The translations under genes were made by a program, and so were the position numbers. The notes under the pieces were generated by a model. The model was not told the origin of the DNA. It did no database searches and was given only the letters and a program-made list of their open reading frames with translations. From DATKZS01 sp035527835 [NCBI: bacterium] (GTDB lineage: Bacteria; RBG-13-61-14): 21,134 bases of DNA. Positions 7,160 to 17,854 of this stretch are shown one piece after another (position 1 is the stretch's first letter; the number at the start of each line of letters is the position of its first letter). The stretch is taken from positions 1 to 21,134 of the forward strand of contig DATKZS010000033.1 in the NCBI GenBank assembly GCA_035527835.1, in the 5' to 3' direction.

Positions 7160-8794
7160 ATGAAAAAGATCATTGCGGTTATGGTGTTTTCGTTGCTCGC
7201 GGCGGCGATGCCGGCGCGGGCCATGGAGTCGTGCTCGGACCCGGTCCGGATCGCCTCGGGCCTGGTGCGGGGCATGGCGCATCCGGAGACGGGCGTGTGC
7301 GAATGGCTGGGCGTGCCCTATGCCGCGCCGCCGGTGGGAGAGCTGAGATGGCGGGCGCCGGCGCCTATCCCGGCGTGGGAGGGCGTGCGCGAGACGATCG
7401 CATACGGAGACCGGTGCATGCAGAAGGCCTCGAGCGGGCTTAGCAAGGTCCGCCGCCTCGACGGCATGTCCGAGGACTGCCTGTACCTGAACGTTTACCG
7501 GCCGAAGAAGTCGGGCCCCTTCCCGGTCATGGTGTGGATCCACGGCGGCGGCTACGTGATCGGCAGCGGTCAGGGCTACCGCGGCGACCGGCTGGCCGAG
7601 TTCGGCGACGTGGTGGTGGTCACGATCAATTATCGGCTGGGCGTGTTCGGCTACCTGGCGCTGCCCTCGCTGCGGGCCGAGGACGGGAACAAGAGCGCGG
7701 GGAGTTACGGGTCGCTGGACCAGGTCGCGGCGCTTAGGTGGGTCCACGACAACATCGCCGCGTTCGGGGGTGATCCCGGAAACGTCACCGTGTTCGGCGA
7801 GTCCGCAGGCGGCTGGGCCGTCTGCACCATGCTCGCCACGCCGCTGGCGCGCGGCCTGTTCTCGCGCGCCATCATGGAGAGCCAGGGCTGCGAGGCCTCC
7901 GAGAGCATGGAGACCGGATACGAAAAGGCGCAAAAGATCGCGGCCTCCGTTGGGTGCGGCGCGGACGATCTCGCCTGCCTGCGCGGGCTCGACGCGCTCA
8001 AGCTCTTGAATGAAGGCCAGCAGAGCATCCTCCCCAACGGCATCTCCTACTTTCCCCACCACGACGGCTACCTGCTCGCGGACACGCCGCTTTCGCTCAT
8101 CCGCTCCGGCTCCTACAACCGCGTGCCCTTCCTGGCCGGGAGCACGCGCGACGAGGTGGACTTCATGATCAAGCTGCTGCCGGACCTCAACAACACCATG
8201 CCGGCGCAGTACGCGAAGCGGATGGAGAAGACGCTGGGCTTTTCGGCGGACGAGGTCACGGCCGCGCTCGAGCTTTATCCTTTGAGCGCCTACGATGGCC
8301 GGCCGGGCAAGGCCTTCGGCAAGATGTTCACGGACGCAAGCATCGCCTGTCCGACCTGCCTTGGCGTGCAGGCGGTCGCGGAACAGCAGACCGACGTGTA
8401 TTACTACCGCTTCGATTACGACGAGATGAGGCTGGGCAAGATGATCGGCGCGCTGCACTCGATGGAGATCCCGTTCGTGTTCGGCTCGCTCGACGGCAGC
8501 GGCTACGGCCGCCTCTACAACCGCCGCAACATCGGACCGGCCCAGGAGCTCTCGCGCGTTGTCATGGGCTACTGGACCAACTTCGCCAAGACCGGCGACC
8601 CCAACGGCCCCGGCCTCCCCGAATGGCCCCGCTACGATACATCCACCCGAAATCTCCTCGTCCTCGACACCAACATCCATATAGAGCAGGCCGGGGTGGA
8701 CGCGCGCTGCGCCTTCTGGGAAGAGTACGGCCACAACCACCCGCCCTTTGTCGAGACCCTGGGCCGGCCGGACAACAACGCAGTTGATAAATAG
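7160..8794 (+). CDS. Exported type B carboxylesterase (second copy, divergent)
   Basis: Second carboxylesterase type B in the locus, 544 residues. It has a clean signal peptide MKKIIAVMVFSLLAAAMPARA (1-21, likely cut after ARA), then WLGVPYAAPPVG (49-60), SEDCLYLN (104-111), oxyanion GGG (129-131), the elbow GESAGG with S215, E332 (STRDEV) and H433 (GALHSME). It shares the framework of the copy at 1702-3324 but differs through most of the sequence and lacks that copy's acidic loop, so it is a diverged paralogue rather than a recent duplicate. The open frame runs back to 7022, but GGAGGGG at 7151-7157 and the signal peptide fix the start at 7160. It is the only plus-strand gene of the locus, sharing a 118-bp control region with the CocE-type operon. 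Substrate unknown. Confidence 0.93.
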   Translation: MKKIIAVMVFSLLAAAMPARAMESCSDPVRIASGLVRGMAHPETGVCEWLGVPYAAPPVGELRWRAPAPIPAWEGVRETIAYGDRCMQKASSGLSKVRRLDGMSEDCLYLNVYRPKKSGPFPVMVWIHGGGYVIGSGQGYRGDRLAEFGDVVVVTINYRLGVFGYLALPSLRAEDGNKSAGSYGSLDQVAALRWVHDNIAAFGGDPGNVTVFGESAGGWAVCTMLATPLARGLFSRAIMESQGCEASESMETGYEKAQKIAASVGCGADDLACLRGLDALKLLNEGQQSILPNGISYFPHHDGYLLADTPLSLIRSGSYNRVPFLAGSTRDEVDFMIKLLPDLNNTMPAQYAKRMEKTLGFSADEVTAALELYPLSAYDGRPGKAFGKMFTDASIACPTCLGVQAVAEQQTDVYYYRFDYDEMRLGKMIGALHSMEIPFVFGSLDGSGYGRLYNRRNIGPAQELSRVVMGYWTNFAKTGDPNGPGLPEWPRYDTSTRNLLVLDTNIHIEQAGVDARCAFWEEYGHNHPPFVETLGRPDNNAVDK

Positions 8795-8818
8795 AATTAG
8801 AAGGGAAGGGGGGATTTC

Positions 8819-8899
8819 TTTAACCACAGATGAACACGGATTAACACCGATAAAACCTAATTTAAAATCCGTGTTAATCCGTGTTCATCCGTGGTTAAA
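8819..8899. repeat. Long hairpin repeat between convergent genes
   Basis: Arms 8819-8851 and 8867-8899 are 33-nt inverted repeats with two mismatches around a 15-nt AT-rich loop. Each arm is made of near-repeats of an 11-bp word, such as ACGGATTAACA. It fills most of the 131-bp gap between the end of the esterase (8794) and the end of the 673-residue protein gene (8926), so it can act as a terminator for both directions, although neither side has a clear T-run. I recognise the word as common in intergenic DNA of environmental bacteria, from memory only. Confidence 0.9.
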
Positions 8900-8925
8900 C
8901 TCCTCCGCCCAACACTCACTATTGC

Positions 8926-10947
8926 TCACCCACCCACCTTGGCCATGATCATGCGCCTGGTCTTGATCTGATCGTCACTCCATTGGCGCACGAGCTCGTC
9001 GAGGGGGATGCCGAAGGGCGGTCCGCTCCGGCCTTCCATCACCACCTCGCGGGTGGTGGGGTTATACTGCACGGAAAAGCCCCGGCCCAGGTAAGCGCGG
9101 ACCGCCTGCAGCGTGCTCTCGGCGTGGGCCAGGCGCTTGGCCTGCAAGCCGGCCTCCCTGGCCGCGAACGTTCCCGGGAAATGGCCGCGCAGCACCGCGA
9201 GCTTGACCGGATTTCTGAGGTCCACCATAAGGTTCATCTCCGGCCCGTGCACCTCCAGGGTCCCGTCGAACGCCCGCCGCGGCATGAGCCCGAGCTTCTG
9301 CGCGGCCCGGCTGAACAGGGCCTCGATCCGGTCCATGTCGGCGAAGGCGCAAAGGCTGTAGCCCCCGTCGCAGCTCACCTTCGTGGAAAGATCGGCGAGC
9401 CACGCCGGATACTCATGCGCGACGCACTCCCCCGCCGACGGGTCCGGGCCCGTGAGCGGCACCGGCCAAAACCCCGGACGCTTGCTCACCAACTGGTCGT
9501 GGAACTTGTTGACCGTGGATGACGCCGCCTGCGGACTCATCGGCGGCAGCGCGAGCCCGACGAACCCAGGCCCGAACTCCTTCCACTCCGGCTTTTTTAC
9601 CGTCCTTTGCAGAAGCTCGCGCCACAAGTCCACTACTGACAGCGGCCGCCCCGCCAGCTTGGCAATGGACTGGTCGGTGATGGCGATGGCGTGGCTCTGG
9701 TTCTCGCCCTCGCTCATGAACTGGATGAAGGAACGCCGCCGGCCCGGCCGGCGCTCGTTCAGGAAATAGATGTCGCGTCCCTGGTCCGCGAGGTGGTGGG
9801 CATAGGCGGCGAGGATCAGGTGCTCGAACCCCAGCGGCTGGCGGCAGCGCGAGCAGTGGTAGGTCGCCATCCGGTTCCCGCCCACCAGCATCTGCTTGAT
9901 GCGCTCCATGGCCTGCGCCGCGCGGTACAGCGTGAGCGGGTCCTCCTCGCTCCGGAAGCGGCTCCGCGTCTGGCACGCCTGGCACTCCGCCACCGCCCAG
10001 GCCATGTCCGGGACATTGAGCCCGTGCTGCTCCACCAAGGTCCGCCGCGCGAACATGAACTCGCCGCGCACGCTGGTCATGCTCGAGCGGCCGCCGGCGA
10101 ACGGGTTCTTGCCAGGGACTTGGGCGTTCTCATGCGCGGTGAGCACCCGGAGCCGCACCCGGTCCACCTTGGCCTCCGGGCTCTGGTTCAGCGCGTACAG
10201 CCCTTGATAGGCCTCCAGGAGGCCCGCCCTTTTCTTGATGAACAGGTCCTCGACGTATTCATAGCTCTGGAAGCGGAACCAGACCTTGTCCTTCTTCCAC
10301 ACCCGCACCCGCTCCGCCATCAGCCTCTCGGCGGGATCGTCCTCCGCCGGAGGCAGGGCCTCGTCCAGCGCCGCGCGCAGCAGGTGGTTGAGCGCACGCA
10401 CCAGGGGACGGATCAGCTCGCGCCCCTCCGCCGCCAGGGTCCATACCGGAAGGAGGTGTTTTTCCAGGACCTGGTCCATCTGGCCAAGCCCCTCGCCCAT
10501 GCGCTTGAGCCGGACCTGGAACAGACGCTCCACCGCCGCCCCCAGCGCCCGGGCCAGGGACGCCGGGTTGAGCGGATCATCCTGACCCGCGTGGTAAACC
10601 GCCGCGCACAGCGCCGCCGCCGGCGTGGCCTCGCACAGCCACTCGACCTCCTTGCCCGGAGAGGGGACCGTCAGGAACTCGAGCCGGCTCAGCGGCCGCA
10701 CCAGCGTCTTGTACCGGGCCGCAACCGCCAGGAGGCGCGCGTCGTCAAAGTCGTACTCCCCGGTCATGAACAGGGCTCGGCACTCGTTGTTGATGAGGTA
10801 TGCGGCGACCGGCGAATAAATGGCCGGCAATGCCCGCTCCTCCACCACCGCCTCCGGGCAGGACGGCGGAGAGAAGCCCGGAGCGATCCCCTCCAGGTAC
10901 TTCCTGACCGCGGCCGCCGCCCGGTCCGATGCTGTTACCATGACCAC
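8926..10947 (-). CDS. Uncharacterised 673-residue protein with two CxxC pairs
   Basis: I do not recognise this protein. It has no signal peptide or membrane segment, so it is probably cytoplasmic. Residues 1-120 look globular. About 135-260 is rich in Leu, Arg, Lys and Glu and probably helical. A possible zinc ribbon is formed by C322/C325 (ECQACQ) and C365/C368 (YHCSRCRQ), 40 residues apart. The C-terminal half has mixed alpha/beta composition, including VSCDGGYSLCAF and a basic end (KTRRMIMAK). Zinc ribbons of this type often contact nucleic acid or partner proteins, but no enzyme motif is visible. The GTG at 10947 has AAGG 7 nt upstream; ATG at 10941 is an alternative. It follows purA by 190 bp on the same strand, with hairpins between, so it is probably separately controlled. 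The opposite-strand frame is a composition shadow. Confidence 0.75.
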   Translation of the reverse strand: MVMVTASDRAAAAVRKYLEGIAPGFSPPSCPEAVVEERALPAIYSPVAAYLINNECRALFMTGEYDFDDARLLAVAARYKTLVRPLSRLEFLTVPSPGKEVEWLCEATPAAALCAAVYHAGQDDPLNPASLARALGAAVERLFQVRLKRMGEGLGQMDQVLEKHLLPVWTLAAEGRELIRPLVRALNHLLRAALDEALPPAEDDPAERLMAERVRVWKKDKVWFRFQSYEYVEDLFIKKRAGLLEAYQGLYALNQSPEAKVDRVRLRVLTAHENAQVPGKNPFAGGRSSMTSVRGEFMFARRTLVEQHGLNVPDMAWAVAECQACQTRSRFRSEEDPLTLYRAAQAMERIKQMLVGGNRMATYHCSRCRQPLGFEHLILAAYAHHLADQGRDIYFLNERRPGRRRSFIQFMSEGENQSHAIAITDQSIAKLAGRPLSVVDLWRELLQRTVKKPEWKEFGPGFVGLALPPMSPQAASSTVNKFHDQLVSKRPGFWPVPLTGPDPSAGECVAHEYPAWLADLSTKVSCDGGYSLCAFADMDRIEALFSRAAQKLGLMPRRAFDGTLEVHGPEMNLMVDLRNPVKLAVLRGHFPGTFAAREAGLQAKRLAHAESTLQAVRAYLGRGFSVQYNPTTREVVMEGRSGPPFGIPLDELVRQWSDDQIKTRRMIMAKVGG

Positions 10948-10997
10948 GTCTTCGCCTTAATCCATTTCAGAATAAAATAGATGGCGGCAAAATTCCA

Positions 10998-11020
10998 GGC
11001 GGCGCAATGCTTCCGCCGCC
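10998..11020 (-). terminator. Possible terminator after purA
   Basis: On the minus strand GGCGGCG and CGCCGCC form a perfect 7-bp stem around a 9-nt loop, followed by TGGAATTTT. The T-run is short and displaced by 5 nt, so this is a weak candidate. It lies about 120 bp after the purA stop. Confidence 0.35.
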
Positions 11021-11025
11021 AAGCG

Positions 11026-11059
11026 GGAACCGTCGCCGCGTCGTTGCCGCGATGGTTCC
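11026..11059. other. Strong stem-loop between purA and the uncharacterised gene
   Basis: 11026-11036 pairs with 11049-11059 over 11 bp (one G-U), then two further pairs after a mismatch, closing a 6-nt loop. There is no T-run on either side, so it may be an RNA processing or stability element, or an operator, rather than an intrinsic terminator. Confidence 0.5.
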
Positions 11060-11137
11060 GTGATCAAGGCATTAAGGCCGGGAAGGCGATACGGGCCGGC
11101 TCGGGCCTTGGCTGGATCATCCGAAAGAAGAACCTCT

Positions 11138-14052
<2,915 letters not shown>

Positions 14053-14058
14053 GTTTTA

Positions 14059-14087
14059 CGCCTCATCTTATTTGCTGATGTGAGGCG
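14059..14087 (-). promoter_or_regulatory. Hairpin that can hide the serA ribosome binding site
   Basis: In the transcript CGCCTCA (14081-14087) pairs perfectly with TGAGGCG (14059-14065), with two further pairs possible across a 2-nt bulge. The 3' arm contains GAGG, the only good ribosome site for serA, ending 6 nt before the ATG. No T-run follows, which argues against a terminator. Confidence 0.5.
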
Positions 14088-14121
14088 GGCCACTCCTGTC
14101 CCGCACCTCTCACTGATCCCG

Positions 14122-15258
14122 TTATTCCTTCGCCATCTCCTGAAGCAGCGCCGCCACTCCCGCCCCCGCCGTGAACTTGTGGCCCAGCTTCCCGAGCGTG
14201 GTCTCCAGCGCGCCGATCGCCACCAGCAGGTCCCACGGGCTGATAAAGCCCATGTGCGCGATGCGGAAGATCTTGCCCTTGGCCTCAGCCTGTCCGCCCG
14301 CGATGGTCACACCGTGGTCCTCCCGCATGATCTTCACGATCTCCTGGGCGTTGATCCCGGCCGGAGACTTGGCCGCCGTCAGCGCGTTGGACGGAGAGTC
14401 GGGCGCGTAAAGCTCGAGCCCGAGCGCCTTGACGGCCGCCCGCGTCGCCCGCGCCATCCGCGCATTCTCCGCGTACACCTTGTCGAACCCGATCGCCTTG
14501 ACCCGGCCGAGCACCTCGCGCAGCCCGATGATAAGCGTGATCGCCGGCGTATAGTTCGTGCTGTTCTCCTTGATCTTCTTGTGCTCCTTCCTGAAGTTGA
14601 AATAATACTTGGGCAGGTCCGAATTCTCCGCCGCCTTCCACGCCTTGTCCGACAGGCACGCGAACGCCAGCCCCGGCGGCAGCATCAGAGCCTTCTGGCT
14701 GCCCGTTACCAGCGCGTCAATGCCCCACTCGTCAAACGGGATCGCCGACACGCCGACCCCCGTCACGCCGTCAACCATGAGCAGCGTGTCCGTGTTCCGG
14801 GCAATGTCCGCGAGCTCCTTGATCGGGTGCGCCACCCCGGTGGAAGTCTCCGTGGCCTGCACCATCACCGCCTTGGCCGGCTTGGCCGCGAGCCGCTTCT
14901 TCACCTCCCCCGGGTCCACCGCCTGGCCCCACGGGACCTCGATACTGTCAACCTCCAGGCCATAAGCCTTCGAGATCTCATCCCACCGCTCACCGAACTT
15001 CCCGCCCCGGACCACCACCACCCGGTCGCCCTTGCTCAGGCAGTTCACCACCGTACCTTCCATCGCGCCCGTGCCGGAGCTGCACAGAATCAGCACTTCC
15101 TGCTTCGTCTGAAACAGCTCCTTGAGCAGGCCCCGCACCTCGCCCAGGATGCCCTGGAACTCCGGATGACGGTGATGGATGATCGGGACACCCATCGCCG
15201 CCATCGTGCTCTCCGCCACCGGCGTGGGGCCGGGAGTCAACAGGTACTTTTTCTTCAT
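14122..15258 (-). CDS. Class V aminotransferase, probable serine-pathway transaminase
   Basis: PLP-dependent class V aminotransferase of the alanine-glyoxylate/serine-pyruvate type, 378 residues, cytoplasmic. LTPGPTPV (7-14) is the family N-terminus. SSGTGAMEG (60-68) binds the PLP phosphate, D163 (MVDGVTGVG) contacts the ring nitrogen, and K189 in TGSQKALMLPPG is the Schiff-base lysine. By homology alone it would be called alanine-glyoxylate or serine-glyoxylate transaminase. Its position 69 bp before serA, with no serC in the window, suggests it converts 3-phosphohydroxypyruvate to phosphoserine, as proposed for similar serA-linked genes in other bacteria. The ATG has AGGAGG 9 nt upstream. 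It follows argG by 85 bp, with a GC-rich hairpin between. Confidence 0.92.
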   Translation of the reverse strand: MKKKYLLTPGPTPVAESTMAAMGVPIIHHRHPEFQGILGEVRGLLKELFQTKQEVLILCSSGTGAMEGTVVNCLSKGDRVVVVRGGKFGERWDEISKAYGLEVDSIEVPWGQAVDPGEVKKRLAAKPAKAVMVQATETSTGVAHPIKELADIARNTDTLLMVDGVTGVGVSAIPFDEWGIDALVTGSQKALMLPPGLAFACLSDKAWKAAENSDLPKYYFNFRKEHKKIKENSTNYTPAITLIIGLREVLGRVKAIGFDKVYAENARMARATRAAVKALGLELYAPDSPSNALTAAKSPAGINAQEIVKIMREDHGVTIAGGQAEAKGKIFRIAHMGFISPWDLLVAIGALETTLGKLGHKFTAGAGVAALLQEMAKE

Positions 15259-15300
15259 CTCAATTTCCTCCTATATAATCGGATGCGTTCAATATTTCAG

Positions 15301-15317
15301 GCCCGCGCGCCGCGGGC
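15301..15317. other. GC-rich hairpin between argG and the aminotransferase gene
   Basis: GCCCGCG-CGC-CGCGGGC, a perfect 7-bp all-GC stem with a 3-nt loop. It is flanked by direct repeats ATATTTCAGG (15292-15301) and ATATTTTTCAGG (15331-15342). No T-run follows on the minus strand, so it is not a standard terminator; it could pause transcription, protect the argG message, or be a small repeat element. Confidence 0.5.
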
Positions 15318-15343
15318 GGATTCAGCCGCGATATTTTTCAGGT

Positions 15344-16564
15344 TTATTTCTTGTTCTTTCCCGCCGCCCGGCGGGAGGACGTCTTCAGGCGCAGCGCGTT
15401 CAGGCGGATGAACCCGGTCGCGTCGCTCTGCTCGTAGCCGCCGGCCTCGTCGAAGCTCACCAGCGCCTTGTCATACAGGCTCTCCGGCGACTTCCGGCCC
15501 GTCACCATGCAGTTCCCCTTGTACAGCTTGAGCCGCGCCGTGCCGGTCACGTGCTCCTGCGTCCGGTCAATGAGCGTCTGCAGCGCCTCCCGCTCCGGCG
15601 AGTACCAGAACCCGAAATAAACGAGCCGCGCGTACTGCGGCATCAGCGTGTCCTTTAAAAACATCTGCTCCCGGTCCAGCGTGATGCTCTCCACCGCCCG
15701 GTGCGCAACGTGCAGCACCGTCGCCCCCGGCGTCTCGTACACGCCCCGCGACTTCATGCCCACGTAACGGTTCTCCACCATGTCCACGCGGCCCACCCCG
15801 TGCCGGCCCGCGATCTCGTTGAGCCGGCCCAGGAGCTTCGCCGGCGCGAGCTTTTTCCCGTCCACCGCCGTGGCGTTGCCTTCCACAAAATCCACCGTGA
15901 TCTCGACGCCCTTGCTCGGCGCCTTTTCCGGCGACACCGTGAGCTGGAACATGTCCTCGTCCGGACCGCGCCACGGGTCCTCCAAAATCCCGCCCTCGTA
16001 GCTGATGTGCATCAGGTTCGGGTCCGAGCTGTAGGGCTTTTTCACCGTCGCCGCCACCGGGATGCCGTGCGACTTCGCGTACGCGATCATCTGCGGACGC
16101 GACGTGAACTTCCACGCCGGGTCACGCCACGGAGCGATCACCTGGAGCGACGGCATCAGCGCCGCCGCCGTCAGCTCGAACCGCACCTGGTCGTTGCCCT
16201 TGCCCGTGGCCCCGTGCGAGATGTACTCCGCCCCTTCACGCGCCGCGGCCTCCGTAAGCTTCTTGGCGATCAGCGGGCGCGCCAGCGAAGTCCCCATCAG
16301 GTACGTGTCCTCGTACCGCGCCCCCGCCCGCACCGCCGGGAAAACAAAGTCCCGCGCGAACTCGTCCTGCGCCTTCACCACCAGCGCCTTCTTCGCGCCC
16401 GTCGTGAGCGCCTTTCTCCGGATGGCCTCCATGTCCTCCTGCTGGCCCAGGTCAATTGCCACCGCCACCACGTCCGCGTCATGCGTCTCGATCAGCCAGC
16501 GCAGGATCACCGAGGTGTCCAGGCCGCCCGAATAAGCCAACACCACTTTTTTGCGTTTGCCCAT
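15344..16564 (-). CDS. argG: Argininosuccinate synthase
   Basis: Joins citrulline and aspartate using ATP, the penultimate step of arginine synthesis, in the cytoplasm. The 406 residues match the family. The PP-loop YSGGLDTS (11-18) binds [19 protein letters not shown] is the citrulline/aspartate-binding signature; [11 protein letters not shown] and the C-terminal [16 protein letters not shown] region are typical. GGAGG lies before the ATG at good spacing. The tail is basic ([11 protein letters not shown]). The predicted promoter carries a perfect inverted repeat. argH is not in the window. It begins the run argG, aminotransferase, serA, purA. Confidence 0.98.
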   Translation of the reverse strand: MGKRKKVVLAYSGGLDTSVILRWLIETHDADVVAVAIDLGQQEDMEAIRRKALTTGAKKALVVKAQDEFARDFVFPAVRAGARYEDTYLMGTSLARPLIAKKLTEAAAREGAEYISHGATGKGNDQVRFELTAAALMPSLQVIAPWRDPAWKFTSRPQMIAYAKSHGIPVAATVKKPYSSDPNLMHISYEGGILEDPWRGPDEDMFQLTVSPEKAPSKGVEITVDFVEGNATAVDGKKLAPAKLLGRLNEIAGRHGVGRVDMVENRYVGMKSRGVYETPGATVLHVAHRAVESITLDREQMFLKDTLMPQYARLVYFGFWYSPEREALQTLIDRTQEHVTGTARLKLYKGNCMVTGRKSPESLYDKALVSFDEAGGYEQSDATGFIRLNALRLKTSSRRAAGKNKK

Positions 16565-16590
16565 GCTTCATCCTCCGCCCAAACTTGATT

Positions 16591-16619
16591 ATTTTATTGC
16601 AAGCAGGCAACGCTTGCAA
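16591..16619 (-). promoter_or_regulatory. argG promoter
   Basis: On the minus strand TTGCAA (16614-16619), exactly 17 bp, then TAAAAT (16591-16596): four and five of six consensus bases. The ATG is 27 bp further on, leaving a short leader with the ribosome site. Confidence 0.6.
16597..16619. promoter_or_regulatory. Inverted repeat over the argG promoter, candidate operator
   Basis: TTGCAAGC, 7 nt, GCTTGCAA is a perfect 8-bp inverted repeat. It covers exactly the -35 box and spacer of the predicted argG promoter and ends 9 bp before the -35 of the divergent promoter. A repressor dimer bound here would block argG. It does not resemble the AT-rich ARG boxes of ArgR. Confidence 0.55.
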
Positions 16620-16627
16620 GACGCCGG

Positions 16628-16656
16628 TTGTAAATCCGCCGCCTGTACACTACACT
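16628..16656 (+). promoter_or_regulatory. Promoter of the metallophosphoesterase gene
   Basis: TTGTAA (16628-16633), 17 bp, TACACT (16651-16656); each box matches four of six consensus bases. Start of transcription would fall near 16663, 22 bp before the ATG. Confidence 0.45.
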
Positions 16657-16684
16657 AGCCCGCAATCAAGGCAGGGATCGGGTA

Positions 16685-17854
16685 ATGCCGGAAAAGCTGG
16701 GCATCGCGTTTTTCATACTGGTGGTTCAGGCGCTGGAGGCCTTTTTGTTAGTGCGGGGCCTCAAGGTCCCGGTGCGCTTCGTGCCCTGGATCATCGCCGC
16801 GTTCGTCGTGTTCAACCTGCCTCTGCCTTACGCGCTCTGGCTCCAGACCGGCGCGCGCCAGCCCTCGTCCCTGCTCGCCGCCCTGGTAGTGCGTCCATTC
16901 TTCTCCTGGCAGTTCAACTGGCTCACGTTCCTGGTGTTTCTGGGTCCGGTGATTGGCCTGGTCCGGCTGGGCGCGCTGGTTTCAGGGTCGGAAGCCGTGG
17001 TCACGGTGTTGCGGTGGGGAGTCCTGGGGATCTCGGCGGCCGCAGGCGTCCTTGCTATTTACGGCCTTTGGGGCACCATCTATCCGCCGGAAGTCAAGAC
17101 CGTGGAGATTTTCTTGCCCGGCCTGGACCCTCAAGATGACGGCCTCCGCATCGCGCAGCTCTCCGACCTCCACGCGGCCTGGTGGAACTCGCGCGCCGAG
17201 CTGCAAAAGATAGGAGACCTCACCGCGGCCCACAACCCCGACCTCCTCCTCATCACCGGCGACATGGTGGATCACAACCCGGATTACGTTTACGCGGTCG
17301 CCGACGGCCTCGAACAGGTCAAGCCCCGCCTCGGAAAATTCGCCGTCATCGGCAACCACGACGTGTACACGGGTCGCGAGGCCGTGGCGAGCCGCATGGA
17401 GGAGCGAGGATTCCACATGCTCCGGGGCGAGTGCGTGGGCCTGGAGGGAAGGGGAGCGCGCCTGTCCCTGGCCGGCTATGACGACTCGGGGAAAAGCTGG
17501 ACCAGCGGCGACCCGGCCGAGAACAAGACCCCCCGGGCCGTGGAAAAGTGCCCGCCCGGCCAACCCGTCATCCTGCTCGCGCACCGCCCGCCCCGGACTG
17601 AAAAGCTGACCGGCTCGAACGTGGCCCTCACCCTGTCCGGCCATACCCACGGTGGCCAGTTCCGCATCCCCTTTGGCGGGCCCGGAATCGCCGACTTCAC
17701 TTTCCCGCACGCCATGGGCCTGTACCATCTTGACGGGCACACGCTCTACGTCACGCGCGGCACTGGAACCGTGGGCTGGCCCTTCCGCCTCTTCTGCCCG
17801 CCCGAGATCACCATCATCGTCCTCCGGTCGCCATCTTCTCCGCCCAGTCCATGA
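16685..17854 (+). CDS. Membrane-anchored metallophosphoesterase
   Basis: Calcineurin-like phosphoesterase of 389 residues with a membrane N-terminus, like the YkuE/YaeI group. Four hydrophobic segments are visible at about 5-24, 32-52, 78-100 and 106-130. The catalytic domain carries all metal motifs: SDLH (D161, H163), GD (192-193), GNHD (223-226), H300 (LLAHRP) and GHTHGG (319-324). It should hydrolyse a phosphoester or pyrophosphate bond, probably at the membrane; relatives act on lipid or nucleotide phosphates, but the substrate here is not known. AGGG precedes the ATG. The family-like sequence ends at ITIIVLR; the last nine residues (SPSSPPSP-like) come from reading into the convergent kinase gene, with a 41-bp tail-to-tail overlap. 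Confidence 0.9.
   Translation: MPEKLGIAFFILVVQALEAFLLVRGLKVPVRFVPWIIAAFVVFNLPLPYALWLQTGARQPSSLLAALVVRPFFSWQFNWLTFLVFLGPVIGLVRLGALVSGSEAVVTVLRWGVLGISAAAGVLAIYGLWGTIYPPEVKTVEIFLPGLDPQDDGLRIAQLSDLHAAWWNSRAELQKIGDLTAAHNPDLLLITGDMVDHNPDYVYAVADGLEQVKPRLGKFAVIGNHDVYTGREAVASRMEERGFHMLRGECVGLEGRGARLSLAGYDDSGKSWTSGDPAENKTPRAVEKCPPGQPVILLAHRPPRTEKLTGSNVALTLSGHTHGGQFRIPFGGPGIADFTFPHAMGLYHLDGHTLYVTRGTGTVGWPFRLFCPPEITIIVLRSPSSPPSP

Noticed and set aside
7085-8827. A 580-residue minus-strand frame opposite the second esterase
   Set aside because: Val/His/Arg/Ala-rich shadow; the plus strand has signal peptide, triad and promoter.
9691-10980. A 429-residue plus-strand frame opposite the uncharacterised protein gene
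   Set aside because: Arg/Gln/His/Leu-rich shadow composition; the minus-strand protein has balanced composition, paired cysteines and a ribosome site, so it is preferred.
15259-15298. Promoter CTGAAA-17-TATATA before the aminotransferase gene
   Set aside because: The start of transcription would fall in or after the AGGAGG ribosome site, so it is unlikely to drive the gene.
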